DNA of 64,000 bases from Nitrospinae bacterium bin107 (GTDB lineage: Bacteria; UBA8248): positions 124,001 through 188,000 of the forward strand of contig MPNJ01000001.1 of NCBI GenBank assembly GCA_002238965.1, in the 5' to 3' direction. Under the pieces are notes generated by a model. It searched no databases and was not told where the DNA came from. It worked only from the letters and a program-made list of their open reading frames with translations. A program made the translations under genes and the position numbers. Position 1 is the first letter of the stretch, and each line of letters starts with the position of its first letter. Below are positions 42,492 through 51,599 of the stretch, one piece after another.

Positions 42492-43751
42492 ATGGGCAGG
42501 ATAATCAGGCACGTCATTCTCGGATTTGCGCTGCTCCTCGCGGTGAGCATCGCCTTCACGCCCGCGGCGCATGCGGCCAAGGAAGTGAAGATCGGATTCA
42601 GCATGGCGCTGACCGGACCGCTCGGCCCCGCAGGCAAGGCGGCGCTGCTGGCCATGCAGATCTGGCGCGACGACGTGAACGCCAAGGGCGGACTGCTCGG
42701 CCGCAAGGTCAAGCTGGTCTATTACGATGATCAGACAAAACCCGCCAACGTTCCGGGCATCTACGCCAAGCTGCTCGACGTGGACAAGGTGGACTTCATC
42801 GTATCGGGCTACGGAACGAACCTCATCGTTCCCGCGCTGCCCATCGCGATGGAGCGCGGCATGGTGTTCATGGGTCTTTTCGGTCTGGATGCGAACGCGA
42901 AGTTCAAATACAACAACTACTTCCAGATCATGCCGGCCGGCCCCGACCCGATCGTGGACTGGTCGCGCGGCTTCTTCGAACTCGCCAAGAAGCAAAAGCC
43001 CCAGCCCAAGACGATCGCGCTGCTCTCGGCTGATTCCGAGTTCGCGCGAAACGCCGTCGCCGGCGCCCGCCGGAACGCGAAGAAATACGGATTGAAGGTC
43101 GTCTACGACCAACGCTACCCCTTCCCCGGCACGTCCGACTTCACGCCGATTCTGCGCGCGGTCAAGGCCGCCAAGCCGGATCTCTTCTACGTGGGCTCCT
43201 ACCCGGGCGGTTCTGTGGGCATCGTGAAGGCCGCGCATGAGATCGGCCTCGAACCCAAACTCTTCGGCGGCGGCATGGTGGGTCTTCAGTACACCGCCAT
43301 CCAGATGAACCTCGGCAAACTGCTGAACGGCATCACGAACTACTGGTTCTGGGCGCCGGAGAAGACCCTGAAGTTCCCCGGCATCGAAGCCTTCCTGGCG
43401 AAATACCAGAAAGAAGCGCCCAAGCAGAAACTAGACCCGCTGGGCTACTACCTGCCGCCGTTCGCCTACGCCTACGTGCAGTTGCTCGGAAATGCGATCG
43501 AGGCCACCAAGAGCTTCGACCAGGCGAAGGTCGGCGCCTACATTCGCAACAACACCCATTCCACCGTGGTCGGAAACGTGAAGTTCGGCAAGAACGGCGA
43601 GTGGGCGACCTCCCGGACGTTCCAGGTGCAGTTGCAAAACATCAAGAGCAACAAGATGAGCGAGTTCAGCAAACCCGGCAAGATGATCGTGCTGTATCCC
43701 GAGGACTTCAAGTCCGGAAACCTCATCTATCCATACGCGAAAGGCAAGTAA
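42492..43751 (+). CDS. Branched-chain amino acid type ABC transporter, substrate-binding protein (operon 1)
   Basis: This 419-residue periplasmic protein has a Sec signal peptide (GRIIRHVILGFALLLAVS, cleavage near AAHAAKE). The Leu/Ile/Val-binding (Peripla_BP_6) fold follows, starting EVKIGFSMALTGPLGPAGKAA, with KGGLLGRKVKLVYYDDQTKP. GGGAG lies seven nucleotides before ATG 42492. Liv-type systems also carry amides, urea and aromatic acids, so the ligand is open. It heads a five-gene operon with two permeases and two ATPases. Confidence 0.92.
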   Translation: MGRIIRHVILGFALLLAVSIAFTPAAHAAKEVKIGFSMALTGPLGPAGKAALLAMQIWRDDVNAKGGLLGRKVKLVYYDDQTKPANVPGIYAKLLDVDKVDFIVSGYGTNLIVPALPIAMERGMVFMGLFGLDANAKFKYNNYFQIMPAGPDPIVDWSRGFFELAKKQKPQPKTIALLSADSEFARNAVAGARRNAKKYGLKVVYDQRYPFPGTSDFTPILRAVKAAKPDLFYVGSYPGGSVGIVKAAHEIGLEPKLFGGGMVGLQYTAIQMNLGKLLNGITNYWFWAPEKTLKFPGIEAFLAKYQKEAPKQKLDPLGYYLPPFAYAYVQLLGNAIEATKSFDQAKVGAYIRNNTHSTVVGNVKFGKNGEWATSRTFQVQLQNIKSNKMSEFSKPGKMIVLYPEDFKSGNLIYPYAKGK

Positions 43752-43773
43752 CGAACCGGACATAAAACTGCGA

Positions 43774-43799
43774 TCGGGGGGAGACATCTCCCCCCGGTC
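43774..43799 (+). terminator. Intercistronic stem-loop after the first Liv binding-protein gene
   Basis: GGGGGGAG (43777-43784) and CTCCCCCC (43789-43796) form an 8-bp GC stem with loop ACAT, extended by three more pairs including one G-U. There is no T-tract, so it is more likely an mRNA-stabilising or attenuating hairpin than a full terminator. Such hairpins let binding proteins be made in excess of permeases. Confidence 0.5.
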
Positions 43800-43828
43800 C
43801 GCGTCCGGCTCGTCGCAGGAGCGCATCC

Positions 43829-44701
43829 ATGCTCAGCATCGAATTCTTGTTGAACGCACTCGTCGCGGGCCTCCTGCTGGGAGGCTTCTACGCCGCGTTA
43901 AGCGCCGGTCTTTCGCTCTCATTCGGTTTGCTGGACGTCGTGAACATCGCCCATCCGGCGTTCATTCTCTTCGGTTCCTACCTGACTTTCTACGCAAACG
44001 AGCACTTCGGGTTCGACCCGGTGCTCGCGGGCCTTATCTTCGCGGTTCCCGCCTATTTCGTGGGCGTCGCGGTCTACAAAATCTACTACAACAGCTTTGA
44101 AAAAACGGGGGCGGAATCCCTGCGCGGACTGGTGTTTTTCTTCGGACTCTTTTTCCTCATCGAGGTCATACTCATCATCACCTTCGGGGTGGACTACCGC
44201 CTCGTCCGCGCGTTCTACATCGGCAAGTCCACGTCTATCGGTCCGGTGGGAATCGCCTATCGGCTGTTCGTGCCCTTCCTCGTGGGGGGGATACTCTCCA
44301 CCGTCCTGTACCTGTTTCTCACAAAAACATTTTTCGGACGCGCCATCATGGGCGTTGCGCAGGACAGCCTCGCCGTCCAACTCATGGGGGTCGACCCGAT
44401 TCGCATCAAGACGGTCGCCTTCGGCATCGGCATCGCCACCGCCGTGATCGCGGGCTCTTTGCTCATCATCATCGGCCCGGTCGAGCCGACCATCGGACGC
44501 GAGTACATCGGCCGCGTGTTCGCGGTCACCGTGCTCGGCGGGCTGGGCAGTATGACGGGCACGCTCGTGGGCGCGCTCATCCTGGGCGTCGCGGAGAGCT
44601 TCACCTCTTCGTTCTTCGGCCCCTCGTGGGCGCTGGCCGTCTCGTTCGGCATTCTGCTCATCTGCCTGGCGGTCCGGCCGTCCGGCCTCTTCGGGAGGTA
44701 G
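43829..44701 (+). CDS. LivH-type ABC transporter permease (operon 1)
   Basis: This 290-residue inner-membrane permease has about eight hydrophobic segments. It shows the LivH hallmarks (GLSLSFGLLDVVNIAHPAF near residues 27-45 and GLGSMTGTLVGALILGVAES near the C-terminus). It pairs with the LivM-type protein encoded four nucleotides downstream. CAGGAG lies before the ATG. Its role is to form half of the translocation channel of a periplasmic-binding-protein-dependent importer. Confidence 0.92.
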   Translation: MLSIEFLLNALVAGLLLGGFYAALSAGLSLSFGLLDVVNIAHPAFILFGSYLTFYANEHFGFDPVLAGLIFAVPAYFVGVAVYKIYYNSFEKTGAESLRGLVFFFGLFFLIEVILIITFGVDYRLVRAFYIGKSTSIGPVGIAYRLFVPFLVGGILSTVLYLFLTKTFFGRAIMGVAQDSLAVQLMGVDPIRIKTVAFGIGIATAVIAGSLLIIIGPVEPTIGREYIGRVFAVTVLGGLGSMTGTLVGALILGVAESFTSSFFGPSWALAVSFGILLICLAVRPSGLFGR

Positions 44702-44704
44702 CCC

Positions 44705-45664
44705 TTGAGTAACGAAAAGAGGCTCTTCCTGATCGTGGCCGCCGTACTCGTAGTCGGGGCATTCCTCATCACGACCCAGATGGAGAACCGCTTCTACTAC
44801 AAGGCGGCCTACGTCGTGTTGCAGTACGTCGTCCTGGCCACGGCCTGGAACATCCTGGGCGGCTACACCGGATATGTGAATTTCGGCACGGCGGCGTTCT
44901 TCGCCATGGGCGCCTACACCGCCGTCGCGCTCATCAAGACCTGGAAGCCGCCCCTTTACGTGCTGCTCATTTCGGGCGGCATCGTCTCGGGCCTCCTGGG
45001 ACTCGGCATCGGCTACCTGACCTTGAGGCTCAGAGGCGTGTTCTTCTCCATCGCGACCCTCGCGCTGGCCGTCGTGCTCCAGATGGTCGTCTCGAACTGG
45101 GACTATGTGGGCGGCGGCGCGGGCACGGCCATCCTGAAACCCAGGAGCGTGCCGCTGTTCTCGAACTACGACGAGTTCCTCTTCTTCGTCATGGCGGCGC
45201 TCGCGGTGGTCGCCGTGGCCGTCGCCTGGCTCATCGAGAAATCCTGGGTCGGGCGGGGAATGGCCGCCATCCGCGACAACGAGGAAGCGGCCGAGTGCAT
45301 GGGCGTGCCCATTCTCAAAATCAAGCTGTTCGCCACCACGGTGAGCGGCGCGCTGATGGGAATCGCGGGCGCGCCGTTTTCCTATTTCGTCGTCTACATC
45401 GAACCCACATCGGCCTTTCACCTCGACTACGCGGTGAACAGCCTCGCCATGCCCATGATCGGCGGCACCACCTCATGGCTCGGCCCGCTGGTCGGCGCGG
45501 TTCTGGTCGGTACTGCCCAGCAGATAGCCACAGTCACGCTCTCCGCCGAGATGAACCTGCTCATCGTGGGCAGCCTGCTCGTTGGCTTCGTGGTGTTCGC
45601 ACCCGACGGCCTCGTGGGCCTGTTCGGCAAGATTCGCGCACGACTCGTGGGCAAGGAGGCGTGA
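44705..45664 (+). CDS. LivM-type ABC transporter permease (operon 1)
   Basis: This 319-residue permease has the LivM motifs AWNILGGYTGYVNFGTAAFFAMGAY and the cytoplasmic coupling-loop sequence AAIRDNEEAAECMGVPILKIKL. It starts at TTG 44705, supported by GGGAGG six nucleotides upstream that overlaps the livH stop region. Its stop overlaps the start of the following ATPase gene by one nucleotide (TGATG), so translation is coupled. Confidence 0.92.
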   Translation: MSNEKRLFLIVAAVLVVGAFLITTQMENRFYYKAAYVVLQYVVLATAWNILGGYTGYVNFGTAAFFAMGAYTAVALIKTWKPPLYVLLISGGIVSGLLGLGIGYLTLRLRGVFFSIATLALAVVLQMVVSNWDYVGGGAGTAILKPRSVPLFSNYDEFLFFVMAALAVVAVAVAWLIEKSWVGRGMAAIRDNEEAAECMGVPILKIKLFATTVSGALMGIAGAPFSYFVVYIEPTSAFHLDYAVNSLAMPMIGGTTSWLGPLVGAVLVGTAQQIATVTLSAEMNLLIVGSLLVGFVVFAPDGLVGLFGKIRARLVGKEA

Positions 45665-46389
45665 TGAGCGAAAACCTCCTCGACGTACACGGCGTCACCA
45701 AGCGCTTCGGCGGATTCAGCGCACTCACCAAAGTGGATCTGCACGTGAAGGAAAACGAGCGCTTCGGCCTAATCGGCCCCAACGGCTCGGGCAAGACGAC
45801 AATGATCAACTGCATCTCGGGCGCTCTCAACAACGACGAGGGGAACATCGTCTTCGCAGGCCGGGACATCACCACCATGCCCGCCTACAAGCGAACCCGC
45901 CTGGGCATCGCCCGCAGTTTTCAGATTCCCAAGCCGTTCGTCAGCATGACGGTTCTCGAGAACCTGTGCATTCCTCTCGAATACGCCGCCCACCAGCACT
46001 CCCACGGGGCGGAACTTCAGGGCGAGGCCATGGAAATACTCGAGATCATGAGCATGGCGGACAAGGCCGACGTGCGAACCGGGGGACTCACCCAGATCGA
46101 ACTGCGCAAGCTCGAACTCGCCCGCGCCATGGCGGCCAAGCCGAGGCTCCTCATATCGGACGAGGCCATGGCCGGCCTCTCCAACACCGAGGTGGACGAC
46201 ATTCTCGAAATCCTAGTCCGTCTGAACGAGGAAGGCCTCACGGTCATCATGATCGAGCACATCATGCGGGCGGTCATGAACTTCTCGGAGCGCATCGTCG
46301 TCCTCGACGCCGGGGAAAAGATAGCCGAGGGGACGCCCGATGAGATCGTCAACAACAAGGACGTGGAAAGGGCCTACCTTGGCGCATAG
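45664..46389 (+). CDS. LivG-type ABC transporter ATP-binding protein (operon 1)
   Basis: This 241-residue ATPase has Walker A GPNGSGKT and Walker B RLLISDEAMAGL. The signature segment reads GLTQIELRKLELARA in place of the classical LSGGQ, as is usual for one LivG subgroup. The C-terminal IVNNKDVERAYLGA is typical of LivG. The ATG overlaps the livM stop. It couples ATP hydrolysis to the LivM/LivH channel on the cytoplasmic face. Confidence 0.93.
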   Translation: MSENLLDVHGVTKRFGGFSALTKVDLHVKENERFGLIGPNGSGKTTMINCISGALNNDEGNIVFAGRDITTMPAYKRTRLGIARSFQIPKPFVSMTVLENLCIPLEYAAHQHSHGAELQGEAMEILEIMSMADKADVRTGGLTQIELRKLELARAMAAKPRLLISDEAMAGLSNTEVDDILEILVRLNEEGLTVIMIEHIMRAVMNFSERIVVLDAGEKIAEGTPDEIVNNKDVERAYLGA

Positions 46390-47110
46390 CATCGTCGTCG
46401 ACAACGTATCCGCGGGCTACGGCGCCGTGCGCGTGCTGCACGGGGTCTCCATCGAGGTGAACGACGGGGAGACCGTGGTGCTCCTCGGCACAAACGGCAA
46501 CGGCAAGAGCACGCTCATCAAGTGCATCATGGGCATCATCCAGCCCGATGAGGGCGCGATTTACCTGGAAGCCGACGGCGAGCGGATCGATCTGGCGGGC
46601 AAGAAACCCGAGGAGATCGTGAACCTGGGCGTCGCGCTCGTGCCCGAGGGCAGGCGCCTGTTCCCGCGCCTCACGGTGGAGGAAAACCTCCTCCTGGGCG
46701 CCTACCGCGAAGAGGCCCGCCGCGGCATCGACCGCAACCTGGCCTTCTCCTTCGAGGCTTTCCCGGTTCTCGCCGAGCGCAAGAACCAGCTTGCGGGCAG
46801 CATGAGCGGGGGCGAGCAGCAGATGCTGGCCGTGGCCCGCGCGCTCATGTCCGCGCCCAAGGTGCTCCTGGTGGACGAACCCTCCGTCGGCCTGGCGCCC
46901 ATTCTCGTGAGCCGGGTGATCTCCAAAATCCGGGAACTGAAAGAAGAATACCAGCTCACCGTCCTCATGGCCGAGCAGAACTTCAACCAGGCGGTCAAGA
47001 TAGCCGACAGGGGCTATATCATCGTCCACGGGGAGATCGCCTTCGCGGGCGAGAACACCGAAGCCCTCGTCGGTCACGAACTCGTGAAGAAATACTATCT
47101 CGGGGTGTGA
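46379..47110 (+). CDS. LivF-type ABC transporter ATP-binding protein (operon 1)
   Basis: This 243-residue ATPase has Walker A GTNGNGKST, the signature MSGGEQQMLAVARAL and Walker B VLLVDEPSVGLAP. Its start is probably the TTG at 46379, which overlaps the livG end by 11 nt and has a GGAAAGGG site upstream; no ATG fits the homology boundary (HSIVVDNVSAGYG). It is the last gene of operon 1. A 6-bp hairpin (GCAGCG/CGCTGC, 47119-47133) follows without a T-tract. Confidence 0.92.
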   Translation: MAHSIVVDNVSAGYGAVRVLHGVSIEVNDGETVVLLGTNGNGKSTLIKCIMGIIQPDEGAIYLEADGERIDLAGKKPEEIVNLGVALVPEGRRLFPRLTVEENLLLGAYREEARRGIDRNLAFSFEAFPVLAERKNQLAGSMSGGEQQMLAVARALMSAPKVLLVDEPSVGLAPILVSRVISKIRELKEEYQLTVLMAEQNFNQAVKIADRGYIIVHGEIAFAGENTEALVGHELVKKYYLGV

Positions 47111-47209
47111 GGCGGCGCGCAGCGATTCGCTGCACGGATCACCAACTTCTTCTCCACATTACCACTTCTCAGGACAATAACTGCTCTCCGTCCTTAGATT
47201 AAGACGAAG

Positions 47210-47641
47210 TTAATACCCCATTTCCTTAGCGGGGGCATCAGAGGCCACCTGTATGACGATGCCTTCGGTCTCATCGGGATGGAGAAAGAGTATTTCATAC
47301 CCTCTGGGCGTGTAGGTGCCGGGGCCGAAGCCTTCTAGGAACTGCACGCCGCTCTCCGTGAAATGCTTGCCCGCAGCACCCGTGTCCGGCGCGGAGAGCG
47401 CGATGTGCGAGAGACAGGGGCCGCCGTTTCGCTCCAGCATCTTCGTGTAGAGGTTCTCCGGGTCGTAGGGCTGCATGATCTCGATTTCCACGTCGCCCAT
47501 GCGCAGGAACGTGGCGTGCGCCCAGCCGGTATCGGCCACCTGTACGCGGTTCGGCTCGCAGCCGAGTTTTTCCTGGAACATCCTGGTGGTGCGCTCCATG
47601 TCGTCCGTGATGAGGCCCACGTGATGAATCTTCTTGAACAT
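47210..47641 (-). CDS. VOC-family (glyoxalase/methylmalonyl-CoA epimerase-like) protein
   Basis: This 143-residue protein has the paired beta-alpha-beta-beta-beta modules of the vicinal oxygen chelate fold: FKKIHHVGLITDDMERTTRMF, GDVEIEIMQPYD, CLSHIALSAPD and GIVIQVAS. Likely metal ligands are His7, a Glu in VEIEIMQ and His in LSHIAL. The layout resembles methylmalonyl-CoA epimerase or glyoxalase, but substrate is open. ATG 47641 has AGGAG seven nucleotides upstream; ATG 47647 is too close to it. The gene is antisense to and lies between the two Liv operons. Confidence 0.82.
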   Translation of the reverse strand: MFKKIHHVGLITDDMERTTRMFQEKLGCEPNRVQVADTGWAHATFLRMGDVEIEIMQPYDPENLYTKMLERNGGPCLSHIALSAPDTGAAGKHFTESGVQFLEGFGPGTYTPRGYEILFLHPDETEGIVIQVASDAPAKEMGY

Positions 47642-47935
47642 TTTCATACTCCTCAATTTATGATTGCTCGAATAAAGGTGCACCGGCGGAAATTTCACTT
47701 TCCACACTACCCGGCATAAGAGACACACGCTTCCCCGAATGTCAAAAACTCCCCGGCCCCGCCTGCCCCACGCATGAGACCGCCCGAAACGAAAAAATGA
47801 AACCACACCATTTTTCACTTGTTGACACTTAGAAGGCGAGATTCTATGATCCTCTCATCGCATCAAAATTGGGGGTATTCGCAGCAGCGCATACAACGCC
47901 TTCATGTCATTCATTCACCACAAGGAGGAAGATTC

Positions 47936-49222
47936 ATGAGTCGTTTAGACAGAAGAAAATTCCTGAAAGGCGCAGGCCTTATCGGCGGAATCGTCGCCGC
48001 CCAGACCGCGCCCCCCTTCCTGAGAGAAGGACTCGGCGCTCGGCCTATCAAATGGGGTTCCATCCACCCGACGACGGGCCCCTACGCCACCGAGGCGTTC
48101 GACCAGGTGGAAGGCGTCAAGATCGCCATCGAGGACGTCAACAAGGAAGGCGGCGTGGATGGGCGCGAAGTCAAGCTGCTCTTCCGCGACGATCAGTTCA
48201 AATGGGACCAGACCACCACGCACGCGCTCGACCTGATTGACAACCACAGGGTCGACTTCATCGCGGGCTCCATGGTCGGCCCCGAAGAAGTACGCCTCAA
48301 CGAGTTCTCCCGCAAGCGCAATATCATCTATGCGAACTACCCCCAGCACATCATGTCCACCCCGGGGAACGCGAAGAAGATGTCACCCCTGTTCTTCACG
48401 GCGAACACCACGCCGTACCAGCTATGCGCGAGTTCGCTCACGTATATCGCCAAGAACAATTTAGGCAAAAAGATCCACTGTGTGTTCGATGACTACATCT
48501 GGCCCAAGATGTTCATCCCGGCCTTCGAGAAGCTGACGAAGGACTTCAACCTCACGTGGAACAAGAATAGTTCCATCTCCTGGGTGCCCTTCCCGACATC
48601 GATGGACTATTCGGCGACGTTCCCGAGAATCCTGAAGGAAAAGCCCGACGTCGTCTACGCGCTCAACTGGGGACAGCGCCAGGTCGCCTTCGTCAAGCAG
48701 GCGCGCGAAGCCGGTCTCGACAAGAAGGTGAAGATCGTCCTCGGCGCCACCGAGATCACCATGCCCGAGGCCGCCGGCCCCGGTTCGTATGACGGCTTCA
48801 ACGCGGCGATGATGTGGCACCCCTCTCTCGGAAGCAAGTATCCGGCCGCCAAGGCGCTGAACGACAAGTTCCTGGCGCGCCGCAAGCGCCCGTGCTCGAG
48901 TTACGGAATGCTCGCCCACGATCTCACGCGGCTGATCCTGGACACGGCGAAAGAAACCAAGCTCTACAAGCGCCGTGATCACTTCAAGCTCGCGAAAGTG
49001 CTGGAAGGCATAAAATTCCAGTACAGCAAGGGCGAGTGCCAGATTCGTCCCTGCGACCACGTCTGCATCTCGGAGGTTTTCGTGATGCGCGGCAAGTCCA
49101 AGGCCGAGATGAAAGATAAATTCGACCACATCGAGGTCATCGGCTCCTCGAGCGGAGAGGGCAACACCGTCTCCTGCGAAGCGAAAGGCCTGAAAGAACC
49201 CGCCAGCGAGAGAAGGGCCTAG
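47936..49222 (+). CDS. Branched-chain amino acid / amide-type ABC transporter, substrate-binding protein, Tat-exported (operon 2)
   Basis: This 428-residue Peripla_BP protein begins MSRLDRRKFLKGAGLIGG, a twin-arginine signal, in contrast to the Sec signal of operon 1. The mature region (IKWGSIHPTTGPYATEAFDQVEGVKIAIEDVN) matches Liv/amide/urea-type binding proteins. AGGAGG precedes ATG 47936. Several cysteines occur near the C-terminus (KRPCSSYG, CQIRPCDHVC), which is unusual for this fold and may form disulfides. A strong terminator-like hairpin follows the gene. Confidence 0.9.
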   Translation: MSRLDRRKFLKGAGLIGGIVAAQTAPPFLREGLGARPIKWGSIHPTTGPYATEAFDQVEGVKIAIEDVNKEGGVDGREVKLLFRDDQFKWDQTTTHALDLIDNHRVDFIAGSMVGPEEVRLNEFSRKRNIIYANYPQHIMSTPGNAKKMSPLFFTANTTPYQLCASSLTYIAKNNLGKKIHCVFDDYIWPKMFIPAFEKLTKDFNLTWNKNSSISWVPFPTSMDYSATFPRILKEKPDVVYALNWGQRQVAFVKQAREAGLDKKVKIVLGATEITMPEAAGPGSYDGFNAAMMWHPSLGSKYPAAKALNDKFLARRKRPCSSYGMLAHDLTRLILDTAKETKLYKRRDHFKLAKVLEGIKFQYSKGECQIRPCDHVCISEVFVMRGKSKAEMKDKFDHIEVIGSSSGEGNTVSCEAKGLKEPASERRA

Positions 49223-49258
49223 GAAACGGCGCACAGAAGCGCCCCCTGAAAACGCCCA

Positions 49259-49294
49259 CCCGGGCGGCCGGAAATCCGGCCGCCCGGGCTTTTC
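49259..49294 (+). terminator. Strong intrinsic terminator or attenuator after the second Liv binding-protein gene
   Basis: A perfect 13-bp GC stem (CCCGGGCGGCCGG, 49259-49271, with 49276-49288) has an AAAT loop and is followed by CTTTTCT. It lies between the binding-protein gene and its permease gene. It would end most transcripts after the binding protein and allow partial read-through into the permeases. Confidence 0.85.
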
Positions 49295-49372
49295 TCACGG
49301 CGTTTGACAATGGGGCCGTTTCATCCTAGACATTGGCCCTCTTACGACTTCCCCGTTCTCAAGGAGCGTGTT

Positions 49373-50353
49373 TTGCCAAGCGGCGGCGTAGAGTTTTCGG
49401 AATTCGTCCAGCATCTATTCCTGGGGTTGGTGCAAGGTTCCTTCTGGGTTCTGCTGGCCTTGGGCCTTTCGATCGTTTTCGGACTGATGGGCATTATCAA
49501 CTTCGGGCACGGCGCCTTCTATATGCTGGGCGCGTATGTGGGGTACACGGTCTCGAACCTCATTTTCACGCCCATTTTCGGGCCGAACGTGGGTTTCATC
49601 ATGGCAATCGTCATGGTACCCGTCGTCATGTTCGGAATCGGGATGGTTTTCGAGAAATACGTCATCAGCAATATATACAATACGGAAAACGAACGATTCT
49701 CGGGCGTTCTCATCATGTTCGGCATGTCCATCTTCCTGCCGGACTTCGTCCGCTTAATCTGGGGCAGGCCGGGAAAACCCTTCAACATCCCGCCAATGTT
49801 CCAGTTCTCGCTCCTGAAGACGGGTACGCTCGACATCACCGCCTACAGGAGCTTCACCATCATCACCGCGGCGGTCCTCGTCGCCCTCCTCTGGGTGCTA
49901 ATCTACAGAACCAACCTGGGCATGATGATCCGCGCGGGCACCAACAACAACACGATGGTGAAGGTGCTGGGCATCAATGTGTCGCGCATCTGGCGGCTCA
50001 CGTTCGGTCTGGGGATAGCCCTGGCCGGATTCTCGGGCGTCATGATAGCGCCCCTGTTCGCGGTGGACGCCACGATGGGCGAACTGATTCTGGTGCAGAC
50101 CTTCATCGTGGTCGTCGTCGGCGGCATGGGGAGCTTCATCGGCCCGGTTATCGGCGGGCTGATTCTGGGCCAGCTCTGGGCGCTCACGCCCCTGGTGGGC
50201 AGAACCCAATACGTGGTTCAAAACTGGACGGGTACGGTCATAGGCCCCGATTTCTGGGAAAAAGCGTCCGACATCCTGCTCTTCATCGTGATGGCGGTAA
50301 TCCTTCTCTTGAGACCAAGAGGGTTGTTCGGCCAGGAAGGCGCTTTTGATTAA
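49373..50353 (+). CDS. LivH-type ABC transporter permease (operon 2)
   Basis: This 326-residue inner-membrane permease shows the LivH motif LSIVFGLMGIINFGHGAFYMLGAYV and GGMGSFIGPVIGGLILGQLW near the C-terminus, with about eight hydrophobic segments. The start is taken as TTG 49373, with AAGGAG six nucleotides upstream; the open frame extends 23 codons further without homology. It is followed 31 nt later by the LivM-type gene. Confidence 0.9.
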   Translation: MPSGGVEFSEFVQHLFLGLVQGSFWVLLALGLSIVFGLMGIINFGHGAFYMLGAYVGYTVSNLIFTPIFGPNVGFIMAIVMVPVVMFGIGMVFEKYVISNIYNTENERFSGVLIMFGMSIFLPDFVRLIWGRPGKPFNIPPMFQFSLLKTGTLDITAYRSFTIITAAVLVALLWVLIYRTNLGMMIRAGTNNNTMVKVLGINVSRIWRLTFGLGIALAGFSGVMIAPLFAVDATMGELILVQTFIVVVVGGMGSFIGPVIGGLILGQLWALTPLVGRTQYVVQNWTGTVIGPDFWEKASDILLFIVMAVILLLRPRGLFGQEGAFD

Positions 50354-50384
50354 AGATCCTTATCGTCTCGGGAGAGATTTTTAA

Positions 50385-51587
50385 GTGGACTCTGCAGCTC
50401 CAAAAAACCGATTCACCCCCAAGGAATTCTGGGCCTGGATATCGGAAGTTTTCGACAACTACGGAATACTGATACTCGCCGGTCTCCTGCTGGTGTACCC
50501 GTTTTTCTTCACCACCTTGAACGATTCGATCATCTGGCTCGAGGACAACGACTGGGAAACATCCGCTGAGATTCTCGCGGAGATTCGCGGCTTCGTACCG
50601 AGTACGCCGTTGATGATTCAGATTCTCATCTACACTTTATTCGGCATCGCCTTCAACATCCTGCTCGGCAACACCGGAATGCTCAGCCTGGGCCATTGCG
50701 CATTCTTCGGCGTGGGCGGCTACACCGTGGGCATCATGCACGCCTGGATCAAACCCGACACCTACGCGCCCGACTGGATGGTCAGCGCCTTCAAGGTGCT
50801 GCCCCTGGAAATCTCGCTCATCACCTGCGTCATCGTCTCCACCTTCGTCGCCTGGCTCATCGGCACCATCTGCAGTTCGAAGCGCGGCGTGTATTTCGCG
50901 ATGGTCACCCTCTCCATCAGCATGATCTTCTACTACTCCGCGCAGACGTTCGACGACCTCACCGGCGGAACGGACGGCCTGGGGGGCCTCGAGAACATGC
51001 GGCTGGGTTCCATCAACCTGCGCGTGGGTATCATGGACGCGAACATCACCTATTATTTCGTCTTTTTTCTGAGCGTCGTCTTCATCGCCATCATCTGGCA
51101 GATACTGCGCTCGCCCTTCGGCCACGTGCTCAGGGCGATTCGTGAAAACGAAGACCGCGCGCGCATCTGCGGCTACAACGTGGCGAAGGTCCGGCTCATG
51201 GCATTCACGATGAGCGGGGCCATCTCGGGAGTCGCGGGCGCGCTGGCGATCATTTACGGCGAGACGGTGCCGATCGAGAACATCCACTTCATCACCTCGG
51301 GGCAGATTGTCATCATCACCCTCTTCGGGGGAGCGGGCACATTCCTGGGGCCTGCGGTGGGGTCGTTCATCTATTGGTACCTGAGGCAGTTGATGAGCGT
51401 GGAGTTCGTCAAATACCTCGCCATCTTCCAGTATTGGGAAGCGTGGGTGGGCGGCATCTTCGTGCTGATCGTACTCTTCGTGCCCTCGGGCATTCTGGGC
51501 ACCATCCGCAACATGACGCTCGAATACCGCGAGAAGAAATATCTGGCGAAACAAGCCGCGGCCGAGGCGGCCGCCGACCCGGAATAA
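50385..51587 (+). CDS. LivM-type ABC transporter permease (operon 2)
   Basis: This 400-residue permease is longer than the one in operon 1 because of about 80 extra N-terminal residues with an additional hydrophobic segment and a periplasmic acidic stretch (WLEDNDWETSAEI). LivM motifs are FNILLGNTGMLSLGHCAFFGVGGY and RAIRENEDRARICGYNVAKVRL. It starts at GTG 50385 with GGGAGAG upstream. It is followed 12 nt later by a LivG-type gene. Confidence 0.9.
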   Translation: MDSAAPKNRFTPKEFWAWISEVFDNYGILILAGLLLVYPFFFTTLNDSIIWLEDNDWETSAEILAEIRGFVPSTPLMIQILIYTLFGIAFNILLGNTGMLSLGHCAFFGVGGYTVGIMHAWIKPDTYAPDWMVSAFKVLPLEISLITCVIVSTFVAWLIGTICSSKRGVYFAMVTLSISMIFYYSAQTFDDLTGGTDGLGGLENMRLGSINLRVGIMDANITYYFVFFLSVVFIAIIWQILRSPFGHVLRAIRENEDRARICGYNVAKVRLMAFTMSGAISGVAGALAIIYGETVPIENIHFITSGQIVIITLFGGAGTFLGPAVGSFIYWYLRQLMSVEFVKYLAIFQYWEAWVGGIFVLIVLFVPSGILGTIRNMTLEYREKKYLAKQAAAEAAADPE

Positions 51588-51599
51588 CGGAAAGACAAA

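Noticed and set aside
43919-45421. A 500-codon minus-strand open frame across livH and livM of operon 1
   Set aside because: It is antisense to two clear permease genes and has shadow composition.
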